A DNA stretch of 64,000 nt from the NCBI GenBank assembly GCA_029975915.1, contig JARKOC010000133.1, positions 26,737 to 90,736 on the forward strand, given 5' to 3'. Positions 7,228 through 16,959 of the stretch are shown here, in pieces; position 1 is the stretch's first letter, and the number at the start of each line of letters is the position of its first letter. Under the pieces are notes generated by a model that searched no databases, was not told where the DNA came from, and saw only the letters and a list, made by a program, of their open reading frames with translations. The stretch is from Bryobacteraceae bacterium (lineage in GTDB: Bacteria; Acidobacteriota; Terriglobia; Bryobacterales; Bryobacteraceae). Made by a program: the position numbers and the translations under genes.

Positions 7228-9381
7228 GTGCTTGAGACGCTGCGCATACTGGGGGCCGCCTCCGTAATTGTTGCGGCTTCGATCGGACTTGGACGCGCCA
7301 TCTGGAATTGGCGTCAACCTTCATTTGCCCTGGCGCTGGTTTCCGGGACGGCCGCACTCAGCGTCCTTTTCTTTGGACTGCTTACGATCGGATTCTACCG
7401 GCCTCCCGCCATCTGGGCTGTGCTGATCCTGTCAATTGCCGCCGGAACGTGGAAGATCCGTTTGCAGAAATGGCATCGTCCCCCTTGGTGGGCAGCCGGC
7501 ATCGCACTCATCTACGCCGCCTTTTATCTGGTTCACGCCCTCGCGCCCGAGATTCAGCCGGACGGCGCCGGATACCACCTCGGCATGCCGTCCCAATGGC
7601 TCGCGAACGGGGGATTCACCCACCGAATCGGCTTCTTCGAGTTGCTGCCGCTTGGCATTGAAACCCTTTATGGCGCAGCCATGACGCTGGGTGGCCCATC
7701 CGCTGCGAAACTCGTGCATTTGACGTTTCTTGGATTTTCCTGTGCATTAATCCTTCAGATTTCCCGGAGGCTGGGGATTTGCTCCAATGCCGCCTGGGCC
7801 GCCGCGTTACTGTTTGCCCTTGCACCAGTCACAGGAATCAGTTCAACGTCCGCATACACGGATGCGGCTATGGTCTGTGCCCACCTTGCGCTCTTGGCCT
7901 TGTTGCTCGATTGGAGAGAAAAGCCGTCGGCGCCGCTCGCTCTGCACGTGGGCTTGGCTGCGGGTCTGTGTTATGCAATCAAGATGAGCGGAGCCATCCC
8001 GGCGATGGCGGCATTCCTTTTCATCCTCTGCCGGCGGCGCGCAGCGCACGCGTTGGTTTCCGCTGGCGCGGCTGCTCTTGTTTCGGCGCCGTGGGCGGTG
8101 AGAGCCTGGTGGCTCACTTCGAATCCAATCGCACCGCTTGGAAACGCCTGGTTCGACAACGATGCTTTCAGCGCTGCTTCCGAGGAGGCGCTGGCCGACT
8201 ACCTGCGCACTTACGGATTGGCCGCCTGGAGCGACATACCGCGCCAGTTGCTGGTCTCAGGCGAGTCCCTTCAGGGACTTCTCGGGCCTGTCTTCATCCT
8301 GGCTCCCGTCGCCTTGATCGCCCTGCGAAGGCAGGCGGGACGGTGGCTGCTCGCCGCCGCGGCCGTCGCCGCTCTGCCCTGGGCAATGAACATTGGCGCC
8401 CGATTTCTCATGCCGCCAATGCCCTTTCTGGCGCTGGCCCTGGTGAGCGTCTTGCCGCTCCGACTGCTTCCCGCACTTCTGACCCTGCATGCCGCCCTCT
8501 CGCTGCCCATGATGATGGATCGTTACTCCGGCCCCCACGCCTGGCGGCTCAAGGGCCTGCCGTGGCAGGCGGCTTTCCGCCTTGTGCCTGAACACGATTA
8601 TCTGCGCAAGACATATCTCGAATACAACGTCGCTCGAATGGTCTCCCGCAATGTCAGGTCGGGAGAGGAGTTGTTGGACCTGGTTGGGGTGCCGCTGCTC
8701 TACTCGAACACACCGGCCCACGGGCCGTTGCCGGCAGTTGTCTTCGACCAAATGGCCCAAACCATGGCCGTCGCTTCTATGCCAGTACCCGATTCACTCG
8801 TGGAGGCAAGATACGAAAACAATAGCCGGTTCCTGAGGGGCGTCAGGGTCCGCTTCAGCGGCGAATCGAAATCGGATGCCGCTGTTGTGGAACTGAGACT
8901 CGAACGTCACGGCCAGGCGCTCGCTCCGCCCCGCTACTGGTTCCTACGCGCCTGGCCCATGCCGCAGGATGCCGCTCTAGCCATCGACGGAAACATGGGA
9001 ACCCGCTGGAGGAGTTACCAGGGAGGAAAGACTGGCCACTTTCTGGAGTTCCTTTTCGACCGCCCGATACCATTCGACGCGATCAGGATCGTCACACCAG
9101 CGACGGGCGATGGGAAGGCGAACATTGACGTTTACGGATTGGGCATGGAACACGCCTGGCATCAACTTCCTCGGCGCTGTCCTCCCGCTCTGCTTCCACG
9201 GAGGACGTTGCGGGCTGATGCCTCCGCGTTTCTCCGCAGCAAAGGGATCCGTTGGATCATCGCGCCGACGCACGAGTCGGGGCACGGGCCGGTTGGCCGC
9301 TCCTTGATGGAATACCCAAACGCCTGGGGTGTTGACCGCGTGGAGCAGTACGAAGGTTACTGGCTATTCAGGCTTCGTTGA
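7228..9381 (+). CDS. GT-C (family 39-like) membrane glycosyltransferase with discoidin-like C-terminus
   Basis: 717 residues from GTG 7228. The N-terminal two thirds hold about ten hydrophobic segments. The first large periplasmic loop contains EIQPDGAGYHL, the acidic site expected in polyprenol-phosphate-sugar-dependent transferases of the PMT/ArnT type. The C-terminal third is soluble and contains AIDGNMGTRWRS, the hallmark of F5/8 type C (discoidin) carbohydrate-binding folds, then LEFLFDRPIPFDAIRIVTP. Such enzymes use lipid-linked sugars in the membrane to modify proteins or lipids on the outer face; the acceptor is unknown. The 3' end overlaps ypdA on the other strand by 18 bases. Confidence 0.75.
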   Translation: MLETLRILGAASVIVAASIGLGRAIWNWRQPSFALALVSGTAALSVLFFGLLTIGFYRPPAIWAVLILSIAAGTWKIRLQKWHRPPWWAAGIALIYAAFYLVHALAPEIQPDGAGYHLGMPSQWLANGGFTHRIGFFELLPLGIETLYGAAMTLGGPSAAKLVHLTFLGFSCALILQISRRLGICSNAAWAAALLFALAPVTGISSTSAYTDAAMVCAHLALLALLLDWREKPSAPLALHVGLAAGLCYAIKMSGAIPAMAAFLFILCRRRAAHALVSAGAAALVSAPWAVRAWWLTSNPIAPLGNAWFDNDAFSAASEEALADYLRTYGLAAWSDIPRQLLVSGESLQGLLGPVFILAPVALIALRRQAGRWLLAAAAVAALPWAMNIGARFLMPPMPFLALALVSVLPLRLLPALLTLHAALSLPMMMDRYSGPHAWRLKGLPWQAAFRLVPEHDYLRKTYLEYNVARMVSRNVRSGEELLDLVGVPLLYSNTPAHGPLPAVVFDQMAQTMAVASMPVPDSLVEARYENNSRFLRGVRVRFSGESKSDAAVVELRLERHGQALAPPRYWFLRAWPMPQDAALAIDGNMGTRWRSYQGGKTGHFLEFLFDRPIPFDAIRIVTPATGDGKANIDVYGLGMEHAWHQLPRRCPPALLPRRTLRADASAFLRSKGIRWIIAPTHESGHGPVGRSLMEYPNAWGVDRVEQYEGYWLFRLR

Positions 9382-10353
9382 AAGTGATTGCGCAATGGCT
9401 TCGGCAATCTGGGCGCCGTGGAAGCGGCCGTTCTCGATGAAGATCTCGTTTGTATGCATCCCGGCCACCAGCACGCCGGCCAGATAGACTCCCGGGCGCT
9501 CGCTTTCAAGCGTGTCTGGGTTCAGCCGGGGGCGGCGCGATTCCTCATCGAAAACGATGCCGTGGCGTGACAGAAACCCGGTGTCGGGCCTGTAGCCGGT
9601 CATGGCGAACACGAAATCGTTGTTGATAGTGACTTCACCTTCGGGTGTGTCCAGCGTCACTGTCGCAGGATCTATGTGCCGGACAGTGGATTCGAAATAA
9701 GCCTTGATCTCTCCGCTTCTGATCCGGTTTTCGATATCCGGGCGGATCCAGTACTTGACGCTGCCGCTCATTGAATCGCCCCGATGAACCAAAGTGACGC
9801 GCGCGCCCGACCGGTGCAACTCTAGCGCGGCAATGGCGGCCGAGTTCTTACCGCCGACAACGAGAACGTCGTGGCCGTAATAGGGATGCGCTTCCTTGTA
9901 ATAGTGCATCACCTTCGAAAGGTCCTCGCCCTGGACGCCAAGCATGTTCGGCTTGTCGTAGTAGCCGGTGGACAGGATCACTTTGCGGGTGGCATACTCG
10001 CACGGCCTCCCCCTGCGGTTGTGCGTATAGATGGTGAAATCGCCGTCAGAACCAAGAAAACCGGTCACTCGCTCATATTGATGGATGTCGAGATCATAAT
10101 GATCGGCGACGCGGCGGTAATATTTCAGCGCTTCGGCTCGAACTGGTTTGTCGCCGAGGCTTGTCATCGGAATACCGCCGATCTCGAGCAGCTCTGGAGT
10201 CGTGAAAAAGGTCATGTTCGTGGGGTAGTTGTAGATCGAATTCGTCAGACAGCCCTTGTCGAACAATATGGCCTTGAGACCCCGGCGCTTGAGTTCGATC
10301 CCGCACGCCAGACCCGTAGGTCCCGCACCTACAACTACCGCATCGAGAATCAT
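9364..10353 (-). CDS. ypdA: YpdA-family FAD-dependent bacillithiol-disulfide-reductase-like protein
   Basis: 329 residues of a two-dinucleotide-domain flavoprotein. The FAD site is VVGAGPTGLACGIELKRRG at the N-terminus and the NADPH site is VVGGKNSAAIAALEL in the middle. The block NYPTNMTFFTTPELLEIGGIP is characteristic of YpdA. No CxxC redox pair is seen, as in the family. YpdA reduces bacillithiol disulfide with NADPH in Firmicutes, and homologues occur in Acidobacteria. The ATG overlaps the stop of alaS (ATGA), suggesting translational coupling. Bacillithiol synthesis genes are not in this window, so the physiological thiol is inferred. Confidence 0.88.
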   Translation of the reverse strand: MILDAVVVGAGPTGLACGIELKRRGLKAILFDKGCLTNSIYNYPTNMTFFTTPELLEIGGIPMTSLGDKPVRAEALKYYRRVADHYDLDIHQYERVTGFLGSDGDFTIYTHNRRGRPCEYATRKVILSTGYYDKPNMLGVQGEDLSKVMHYYKEAHPYYGHDVLVVGGKNSAAIAALELHRSGARVTLVHRGDSMSGSVKYWIRPDIENRIRSGEIKAYFESTVRHIDPATVTLDTPEGEVTINNDFVFAMTGYRPDTGFLSRHGIVFDEESRRPRLNPDTLESERPGVYLAGVLVAGMHTNEIFIENGRFHGAQIAEAIAQSLSTKPE

Positions 10354-12998
10354 GCCGAGAGCATGCCTTCGACCGCCGCATATACAGAGTCAAGCGCCGC
10401 CGGCAGAGCAGAGGCGTCCTTGCCCCCGGCTTCCGCCAGGTCGGGTCTTCCGCCACCCTTGCCGCCTGTGGACTGGGCCACCGCGCCGGCGAGCTTGCCC
10501 GCATGAACCTTTGCCGTCAGATCTTTTGTGACCGCGGCGACAATGGCGACATTGCCTTCAGCCACCGACGCCAGCACGACGACTCCCGAGCCCCATTTGT
10601 TGCGCAACGAGTCCGCCATGTTGCGCATTTGCGCCCGATCCATGCCGTGCACACGCGCCGCGAGTACCCTCACACCGCCGATCTCCCGGGCTTGCGCCTC
10701 CACATCACGCGCCTGGGCCACGGCGGCCTTTTCGCGCAACTGGGCCAGTTCCTTCTCCACCGCTTTCTGCTGGGCAAGCAGCTTCTCTATTTGATCGAGC
10801 AGTTCGGACTCTTTCGTCTTCAGCATCGACGACGCCGTGGCAACCGCATTCGCTGTCTCCTGGAAGCGCCGGAGCGCGCCAGCTCCCGTGATGGCTTCAA
10901 TACGGCGGACGCCGGCCGAAATCGAACTCTCGTGAACTACCTTCAGCAGGCCGATGTCGCCGGTGCGCTGAACGTGGGTGCCGCCGCAGAGCTCGGTGCT
11001 GAAGCCAGGCACCTGAACCACGCGAACACGCTCGCCGTACTTCTCGCCGAACAGAGCCATGGCGCCGGTCTCAATCGCCGCGTCGAGCGCCATCACTTCG
11101 GTCGTAACTGACGTGTTGCGCAGGATCTCATCGTTCACCAAGCGCTCGACTTCGGTGATCTCGTCGGCATCCATGGCTGTGTAGTGCGAGAAGTCGAATC
11201 GCAGGCGGCCCGGGTCGACCACACTGCCGGCCTGCTTGACATGCGTGCCCAGCACCTTGCGGAGCGCCGCATGCGTCAGATGGGTCGCCGTGTGATTGCG
11301 CATCGTCGAGCGGCGCGCTTCCTCGTTCACCTCAGCGCTGACCAGCATGTCCACCATCAGCGGCGCAGCGGCCGCAATCTTGTGAACCGTCAAACCAGGC
11401 AACGCGGCGTAAGTCCCATGGACATGGGCCAGCACTTCGCCGGTCTGGACTGAACGTATCACGCCAATATCACCCACCTGGCCGCCTGATTCCGCATAGA
11501 ACGGCGTCTGGTCCAGAACGAGTTCGCCTTCGGCGCCGGCGGGCAATTCCGTAACGCTCGCTTGATCCGCCACCAGCGCCACAATCCGCGATCCGGCGCA
11601 GGACATCGTCTCATAGCCCAGGAACGCAGTCCGGCCCTTTTCCAGCAGTTCCTGGTAAACGGGCGCCACCTGGGCCCTTTCCGCGCCTTTCCATGAGGCC
11701 CGGGCGCGTTCGCGCTGCTGGCGCATGGCATCCTCGAACCCTTCGAGATCGATCGCCAGGCCTAATTCGCGGGCCATCTCCTGTTGCTCGTCAAGCGCCA
11801 TGCCGTAGGTGTCGTAAAGCTTGAACGCGGCCTCGCCTGGCAGCGTTCCGGTGGACGCTTTCTTCGCTTCGTCGTGGAAAACCCTCTCGGCTACCTGGAA
11901 CGTGGTCGCGTAGCGGCCTTCTTCGTCCCGTACGATGCGGGCAACCCTCTGGACGCTTTCGAGCATCTCCGGGTAGGCCGGCTTCATCCACTCGGCGACG
12001 AATCCCGTCAGCTTGTACAGAAACGCATCCTGCACCCCGATCATGCGCGCGTTACGCATGGCGCGCCGCATGATCTTGCGCAGCACATAGCCGCGTCCCT
12101 CGTTCGACGGAACCACTCCATCATGGATCAGGAACGCCGCCGACCGCGCGTGATCGGCACAGATACGCAATACAGTGTCGGAACGTGTGTCGCTGCCATA
12201 AGGTTTGCCGAATAGTTCGCCGGCATGCTCGACGATTGGTTTCAGCAGGTCGCAATCGTAATTTGACAGCTTGCCCTGCATGATCGCAGCCACGCGTTCA
12301 AGCCCCATGCCCGTGTCGATCGACGGCTTTGGCAACGGCGTCAGCGTTCCCGCGCCATCGCGGTCAAACTGCATGAAGACAAGATTCCAGATTTCGACGA
12401 ACCGTCCGCCGCCGTCGAGTGGAAACTGCTCTGCCTCCCTGCCCGGCTCGGCCGCTCCGGGACCGAGATCGAAGTGAATTTCCGAGCACGGCCCGCATGG
12501 ACCTGTCTCGCCCATTTGCCAGAAGTTGTCCTTCTCGTCGAGGCGGAAGATGCGGCTCTTGGGGACGCCGGCCACCTTCTGCCAAAGCTGTTCGGCCTCG
12601 TCGTCCTCGCGGAAGACTGTGACGTAGAGCCGGTCCTTGTCGAGGCCGTAGCCGTTGGTCACTAGGTCCCAGGCGAAGTCGATGGCATCGGCCTTGAAGT
12701 AGTCGCCGAAGCTGAAGTTGCCCATCATCTCGAAAAAGGTGTGGTGCCGGCGGGTATAGCCGACGTTTTCGAGATCGTTGTGCTTGCCGCCGGCGCGGAC
12801 GCATTTCTGGGCGGTGGTAGCGCGCGAGTAATCGCGCTTTTCAATGCCCAAAAAGACGTCCTTGAACTGGTTCATGCCGGCGTTGGTGAACAACAGCGTC
12901 GGGTCGTTGGCGGGAACGAGCGAGGAGGAACGGACGACGCGGTGGTTGCGCGCGGCGAAGAAGTCGAGAAATTTCTGGCGGATTTCGTGGCCGGTCAC
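10350..12998 (-). CDS. alaS: alanine--tRNA ligase
   Basis: 882 residues, full length for AlaRS. The class II catalytic domain is at the N-terminus (FFAARNHRVVRSSSLVPANDPTLLFTNAGM region). The editing domain carries the zinc ligands HTATH and CGGTH, and a coiled C-Ala region ends the protein. It charges tRNA-Ala in the cytoplasm. The start is GTG at 12998; there is no Shine-Dalgarno sequence, and a CACAAT hexamer lies only six bases upstream, compatible with a leaderless transcript. The gene ends in an ATGA overlap with ypdA. Confidence 0.97.
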   Translation of the reverse strand: MTGHEIRQKFLDFFAARNHRVVRSSSLVPANDPTLLFTNAGMNQFKDVFLGIEKRDYSRATTAQKCVRAGGKHNDLENVGYTRRHHTFFEMMGNFSFGDYFKADAIDFAWDLVTNGYGLDKDRLYVTVFREDDEAEQLWQKVAGVPKSRIFRLDEKDNFWQMGETGPCGPCSEIHFDLGPGAAEPGREAEQFPLDGGGRFVEIWNLVFMQFDRDGAGTLTPLPKPSIDTGMGLERVAAIMQGKLSNYDCDLLKPIVEHAGELFGKPYGSDTRSDTVLRICADHARSAAFLIHDGVVPSNEGRGYVLRKIMRRAMRNARMIGVQDAFLYKLTGFVAEWMKPAYPEMLESVQRVARIVRDEEGRYATTFQVAERVFHDEAKKASTGTLPGEAAFKLYDTYGMALDEQQEMARELGLAIDLEGFEDAMRQQRERARASWKGAERAQVAPVYQELLEKGRTAFLGYETMSCAGSRIVALVADQASVTELPAGAEGELVLDQTPFYAESGGQVGDIGVIRSVQTGEVLAHVHGTYAALPGLTVHKIAAAAPLMVDMLVSAEVNEEARRSTMRNHTATHLTHAALRKVLGTHVKQAGSVVDPGRLRFDFSHYTAMDADEITEVERLVNDEILRNTSVTTEVMALDAAIETGAMALFGEKYGERVRVVQVPGFSTELCGGTHVQRTGDIGLLKVVHESSISAGVRRIEAITGAGALRRFQETANAVATASSMLKTKESELLDQIEKLLAQQKAVEKELAQLREKAAVAQARDVEAQAREIGGVRVLAARVHGMDRAQMRNMADSLRNKWGSGVVVLASVAEGNVAIVAAVTKDLTAKVHAGKLAGAVAQSTGGKGGGRPDLAEAGGKDASALPAALDSVYAAVEGMLSA

Positions 12999-13087
12999 AC
13001 TACCATTGTGGCACAGCGGCCCCGGTGCTCATTCGGCGCGGATGCCTGATTTTGCAGGGGTTTGGGCGCAAGTACGCGTAAACGTGA

Positions 13088-13116
13088 AAAGGGCGGAGCT
13101 TACGGCTCCGCCCTTT
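13088..13116 (-). terminator. rho-independent terminator after the TonB receptor gene
   Basis: A perfect 12-bp inverted repeat (arms 13088-13099 and 13105-13116, loop of 5) lies 24 bases past the stop of the TonB receptor gene. On the minus strand the GC-rich stem runs directly into TTTT, as expected for an intrinsic terminator. It separates the receptor gene from alaS. Confidence 0.85.
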
Positions 13117-13139
13117 GGTTTGGTGTGTCTGGCTCGCGC

Positions 13140-16100
13140 TTAGAATTCGTAGCGCAGGCCGAATTGCATCACGCGCGGCGAGCCGAGGACGGAGCTGTAC
13201 TGGCCGAACGTGCCTGACGCCGAGATGTCAAGCGAAAGGCTGTTGACATCGAACCGCGTCGTGTTTGTCAGGTTGAAGGTCTCCCAGCGGAACTGCAACC
13301 TGTGCTTTTCGTTGTAGGGCATCGTGAAGTTCTTAGCGACGTTTAGGTCGATATTGAACACCCCATCGCCACGGAGACCGTTGCGGGTGCCGATGCCGCC
13401 CGGCAGTTCGTAATCGAAGGCCGACAGAGCTTCTTCGGGATCCGTGAACAGGCCCGGGCCGTTGGAGCCGGCGATCGACGTCATGTTCTTGTTGCGGGTG
13501 GTGTTGACCGGCTTGCCGGTCCACAGCGCCCAGTTGTTGTTGTTCCAGTTTGTCGGCCACAGACCAGTCTCGAAGACGCTGATCGGGAACCCACTGGACA
13601 TGCGCCAAACGCCGGACAACTGCCACCCGCCGATGATGGCGTCGGCAAGGCCGTTGATTCCCGAGGCGAAGCGCTTGCCCTTGCCGATCGGCAGATTGTA
13701 GACGGCAAAGGCAGACAGCAGGTGGGTGTTGTCATAGTCCGAGACGCCCTTCATCAGGCCGGGCTGCCATGGGTTCCAGAGGACGCCCGTGGACGAGCCC
13801 ACGCGCTCGGTGTTCGACCGCAGGTCGATCGACTTCGAGAAGGTGTAGTTGACGTCGACCGAATCGCCATTAGTGAATCGCTTGCGGACGTTCAACTGGG
13901 CGCCGTGGTAGTTTCCACCGCCGACCGAACTGAACACCGACAGGTACGAGAACTGCGGGCTGTAGAACGCGTTCGGCCCTAAGATCGAGCAACCAGTGCT
14001 GCGTTCGTTGCAGCGCCCCTGGCCAGCTGCCGTATCGAGCTGATAAAGCGCGTAGGTCCAGTCATATTGATTGGCGCGGAACCGGTTGTAGACGTTCTGC
14101 GTAGCGGTCAGCGTGGAGGTCGCTGCGTTGGGATAAAACTTCTCCCAGAAGGCGACTTTCTGCACATCGGCAGTCGGAACGCCTGCGACGACTTGCTTGG
14201 CAAGGATCGTCGCTGCCTGGAAGTAGGTTTGGCCCGAGGCCGGGTCCTTGAGATCCGTCGGCATGGCGGCGTCGCGGCGGACAAGCGAGCGTCGCGAGAG
14301 CCGGCCTACGTAGGAGCCCTGCACAAACCAGCCGTTGTTGAGTTCACGGCCGATGCTGAAGTTCAGGTTCATGTTGTAGGGGGCTTTCAGTGTGTCGTCA
14401 AGGCCGTTGGTGATGGCGAACAGGTTGGGGTATGTCGCCGGGAAGGTCGCCGGAGGCGGCGCCGGCAGAAGGCCCGATGGGATGCTGGTGATACCCGTGT
14501 AGCGGGGCGCTGATTCGATCGTCAGAACGGCCGCCGGGTTGGTGAGCGCGTTCGAAAGGCCGAAAGCCGTTGCGTCGTAGGACCGCATCAGGCCCGACCC
14601 GAACAGGTCATAGTACATGCCCCAGCCCGCGCGAATCGACGTGCGTCCGGGTCCGCCAAAGAGGAACTTGCTCAGGCCGTCTGTACCTTGCGGCGAGTAA
14701 GCCAGCGAGATTCTCGGGGCGAGGTTGTCTTTGTGGAACGGATATAGATCGCGGCCGCCTTTGTCCTTGGGGATGAACGAGATCAGCCCGGCTTCCATCT
14801 GGCTCTTGCCCTGCTGGGCCAGGCCGCCGCGCTTGTCGAACCAGTCGCCGATCGGGATGTTCGGCGAGACCTGCTGGCCGTTGGCTTCGTAGATCGGGGG
14901 CATCAGCGAGTAGCGGACACCCGCGGTCACCGTCAGCGCCCGGTTCACGCGCCACGTGTCTTGGACGTAGAACTCAAACTCCTTGTTTTTAAAGTTTCTC
15001 GCTACGGGAGCGCCGTTGGGCAGGACCGTGCCGTCAACGAGGTAGTTGTACTGGGCGTTGCCTTGGGTCACCAGACCCATGACGTCGGCCATGGCGTACC
15101 GGAACAGCGTTATGTCGGAAGAGTTCATGTCCGGGAAAGGCGCGTTCAGCACGCTGCCGCTGCCCACCAGCCAAGAAGCGTTGGCTACGGCGCCGGAGAA
15201 CGACGTCGAGTAATTGTTCCGTTTGTTTTGATTCAGGCGGATGACGCCGCCGAATTGAATCGTGTGCGCGCCTTTGATCCAGTTCAAGTCCTCGGCGATT
15301 GTGTGCACCGGGATGATGGCCTGGAAACCCCGGCTGAGGCCGATGTAGGGATCCATGCCGCGCAATGTCACGGCCGAGAAGTTGGCGATGCCTGTTGACT
15401 CCCATCCCTGCCTGGTAAGCCCGTAACGGAAGTTGGAGATGAGGGTCGGCTTCAGGACGCTGGTAAGGCCAATGGCGATACCCTTGTTGTTGCGCAGCGT
15501 GACGCTGTTGGCCGGCTGGCCTGGGAACTGGGGCATGCCCTGTTCATTGTCGTTCTGGAGGTTGCCGCGGACAAACATGGTGTGCTTGCTGGCGGAGTCC
15601 AGAACGTAGTCGAGTTTGGAGATGTAAGTATTCCAACGCAGCGGGGTGGGCGCGGTGAAACGGTATCCGACGAAGTTGCGTCCATCGCCGACCGAGAAAT
15701 CGTTCGGCACCGGGTACTTCTGCATGTCCGCCAGCGCCGCGGCATTCACGCCGCGGGGATCGAGCAGCGAGGCGATCTGCGCAGGGGTAACCGTAGCCAC
15801 TCCACCGGCCGTACTGCGGTATTGCAGGATGCCCTGGCGCATGTTCATCGACGGAATGGTTCGAAGAGCCTGTCCATCGCGGGCGTCCTTGCGGCCTTCC
15901 CAGTTGCCGAACAGAAACAACTTGTTCTTGATGATCGGGCCTCCGAGCGAGGCGCCGTAAATGTTGCGGATCAGTTTCTGGCGCTTAACACCAGAGGAGT
16001 TCAGGAAGAAGTCGTTGGCCGTGGTGACGGTATTGCGGTGGTAAGCGTAAAGCGAACCGTGCAATTCGTTCGTGCCACCCTTCGTCACCAAAGCCACCTG

Positions 16101-16799
16101 GGCGCCGGAGGAACGTCCCTGGTCGGCCGTGGCGTTCAGCGTCGTCACGCGGAACTCCTGGACCGAGTCAGGCGTCATGCGCAGCACGCTGGTGAAGGCA
16201 TTGCGATCCATCTGGTCGTTCACGTCCACGCCGTCAAGGGTGACATTCGCCTGGTCGCTCTTGCCGCCGTTGACCGCGCCGTTTCGGGAATCTGTGTCGC
16301 CCTCTTGTGTGAAAACAACACCCGGCTGCAGCGCAAGGAGGCCGACAATGTTTCGGGCGTTCAGTGGCAACTGCACGACGGGACGGTTCCCGATGGCGTT
16401 ACCGAGGCTGGCATCAACCGTATTCACTGTGGTGGCTTCCGCTGTCACCGAGACGACCTCGGAGACCTGCCCGACCTTTTCGAACGTGACATTGAGCGTA
16501 GCTGGAGTGTTTACCAGCAACTGGACATCGTTCACGAGCAGGTCGGCAAAACCGCTCTTTTTGACCTTGAGACGGTATGAGCCGGGCGCCAATTGCAGGA
16601 AGCGGTAGGCGCCGGACGGATCCGACTCGGTTTCGCGCGTGACGCCAGTGGCGATGTTCTCGATCACGAGGGCCGCCCCGGGAACAACGGCGCCCGAAGG
16701 ATCAGACACTGTGCCGGTAACGGAGGTTGTGCCCTGCCCAAAGGCGCAGAGCGCGATGAGGAACATAGCCAGAAGCTGCATAGAAAGGCGAATGTTCAC
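13140..16799 (-). CDS. Oar-like TonB-dependent receptor with carboxypeptidase-regulatory N-terminus
   Basis: 1219 residues. A signal peptide is followed by a carboxypeptidase-regulatory-like beta-sandwich (SVTGTVSDPSGAVVPGA, with GSYRFLQLAPGSYRLKVKKSGF), a plug-like region and a long beta-barrel ending in aromatic Phe (GLRYEF). This is the acidobacterial Oar/CarboxypepD_reg TonB receptor class of outer-membrane proteins, thought to import oligosaccharides or other large ligands. Start choice: the GTG at 16799 has AAAGGGA at good spacing. An ATG at 16832 and a TTG at 16883 in the same frame would lengthen the N-terminus by 11 or 28 residues but give a less typical signal peptide. No SusD-like partner is nearby. 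Confidence 0.88.
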   Translation of the reverse strand: MNIRLSMQLLAMFLIALCAFGQGTTSVTGTVSDPSGAVVPGAALVIENIATGVTRETESDPSGAYRFLQLAPGSYRLKVKKSGFADLLVNDVQLLVNTPATLNVTFEKVGQVSEVVSVTAEATTVNTVDASLGNAIGNRPVVQLPLNARNIVGLLALQPGVVFTQEGDTDSRNGAVNGGKSDQANVTLDGVDVNDQMDRNAFTSVLRMTPDSVQEFRVTTLNATADQGRSSGAQVALVTKGGTNELHGSLYAYHRNTVTTANDFFLNSSGVKRQKLIRNIYGASLGGPIIKNKLFLFGNWEGRKDARDGQALRTIPSMNMRQGILQYRSTAGGVATVTPAQIASLLDPRGVNAAALADMQKYPVPNDFSVGDGRNFVGYRFTAPTPLRWNTYISKLDYVLDSASKHTMFVRGNLQNDNEQGMPQFPGQPANSVTLRNNKGIAIGLTSVLKPTLISNFRYGLTRQGWESTGIANFSAVTLRGMDPYIGLSRGFQAIIPVHTIAEDLNWIKGAHTIQFGGVIRLNQNKRNNYSTSFSGAVANASWLVGSGSVLNAPFPDMNSSDITLFRYAMADVMGLVTQGNAQYNYLVDGTVLPNGAPVARNFKNKEFEFYVQDTWRVNRALTVTAGVRYSLMPPIYEANGQQVSPNIPIGDWFDKRGGLAQQGKSQMEAGLISFIPKDKGGRDLYPFHKDNLAPRISLAYSPQGTDGLSKFLFGGPGRTSIRAGWGMYYDLFGSGLMRSYDATAFGLSNALTNPAAVLTIESAPRYTGITSIPSGLLPAPPPATFPATYPNLFAITNGLDDTLKAPYNMNLNFSIGRELNNGWFVQGSYVGRLSRRSLVRRDAAMPTDLKDPASGQTYFQAATILAKQVVAGVPTADVQKVAFWEKFYPNAATSTLTATQNVYNRFRANQYDWTYALYQLDTAAGQGRCNERSTGCSILGPNAFYSPQFSYLSVFSSVGGGNYHGAQLNVRKRFTNGDSVDVNYTFSKSIDLRSNTERVGSSTGVLWNPWQPGLMKGVSDYDNTHLLSAFAVYNLPIGKGKRFASGINGLADAIIGGWQLSGVWRMSSGFPISVFETGLWPTNWNNNNWALWTGKPVNTTRNKNMTSIAGSNGPGLFTDPEEALSAFDYELPGGIGTRNGLRGDGVFNIDLNVAKNFTMPYNEKHRLQFRWETFNLTNTTRFDVNSLSLDISASGTFGQYSSVLGSPRVMQFGLRYEF

Positions 16800-16931
16800 T
16801 TTAGATAATCCCTTTCGATAGTTGGACTTCATGCCGCTCGCTGGGGATGCTGGCGGCTTTGCGGCTTCTGTCTGATTGGACAAACAGAAGCTTCCCTGAT
16901 GTTACTCAGGAAACAATAGTTCCAGGGGTGA

Positions 16932-16937
16932 TGTCAA
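16932..16937 (-). promoter_or_regulatory. possible -35 element upstream of the TonB receptor gene
   Basis: The minus strand reads TTGACA here, between pyrF and the TonB receptor gene. No good -10 hexamer is found at 16-18 bases, so this is a weak call. The 160-base gap otherwise shows nothing I can interpret. Confidence 0.25.
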
Positions 16938-16959
16938 CAAGAAATGCAACTGGGTGCTA

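Noticed and set aside
15582..16580. 332-codon open frame on the plus strand
   Set aside because: It is antisense to the TonB receptor gene, whose protein matches a known family over this region; the frame has no family features and arises from codon bias.
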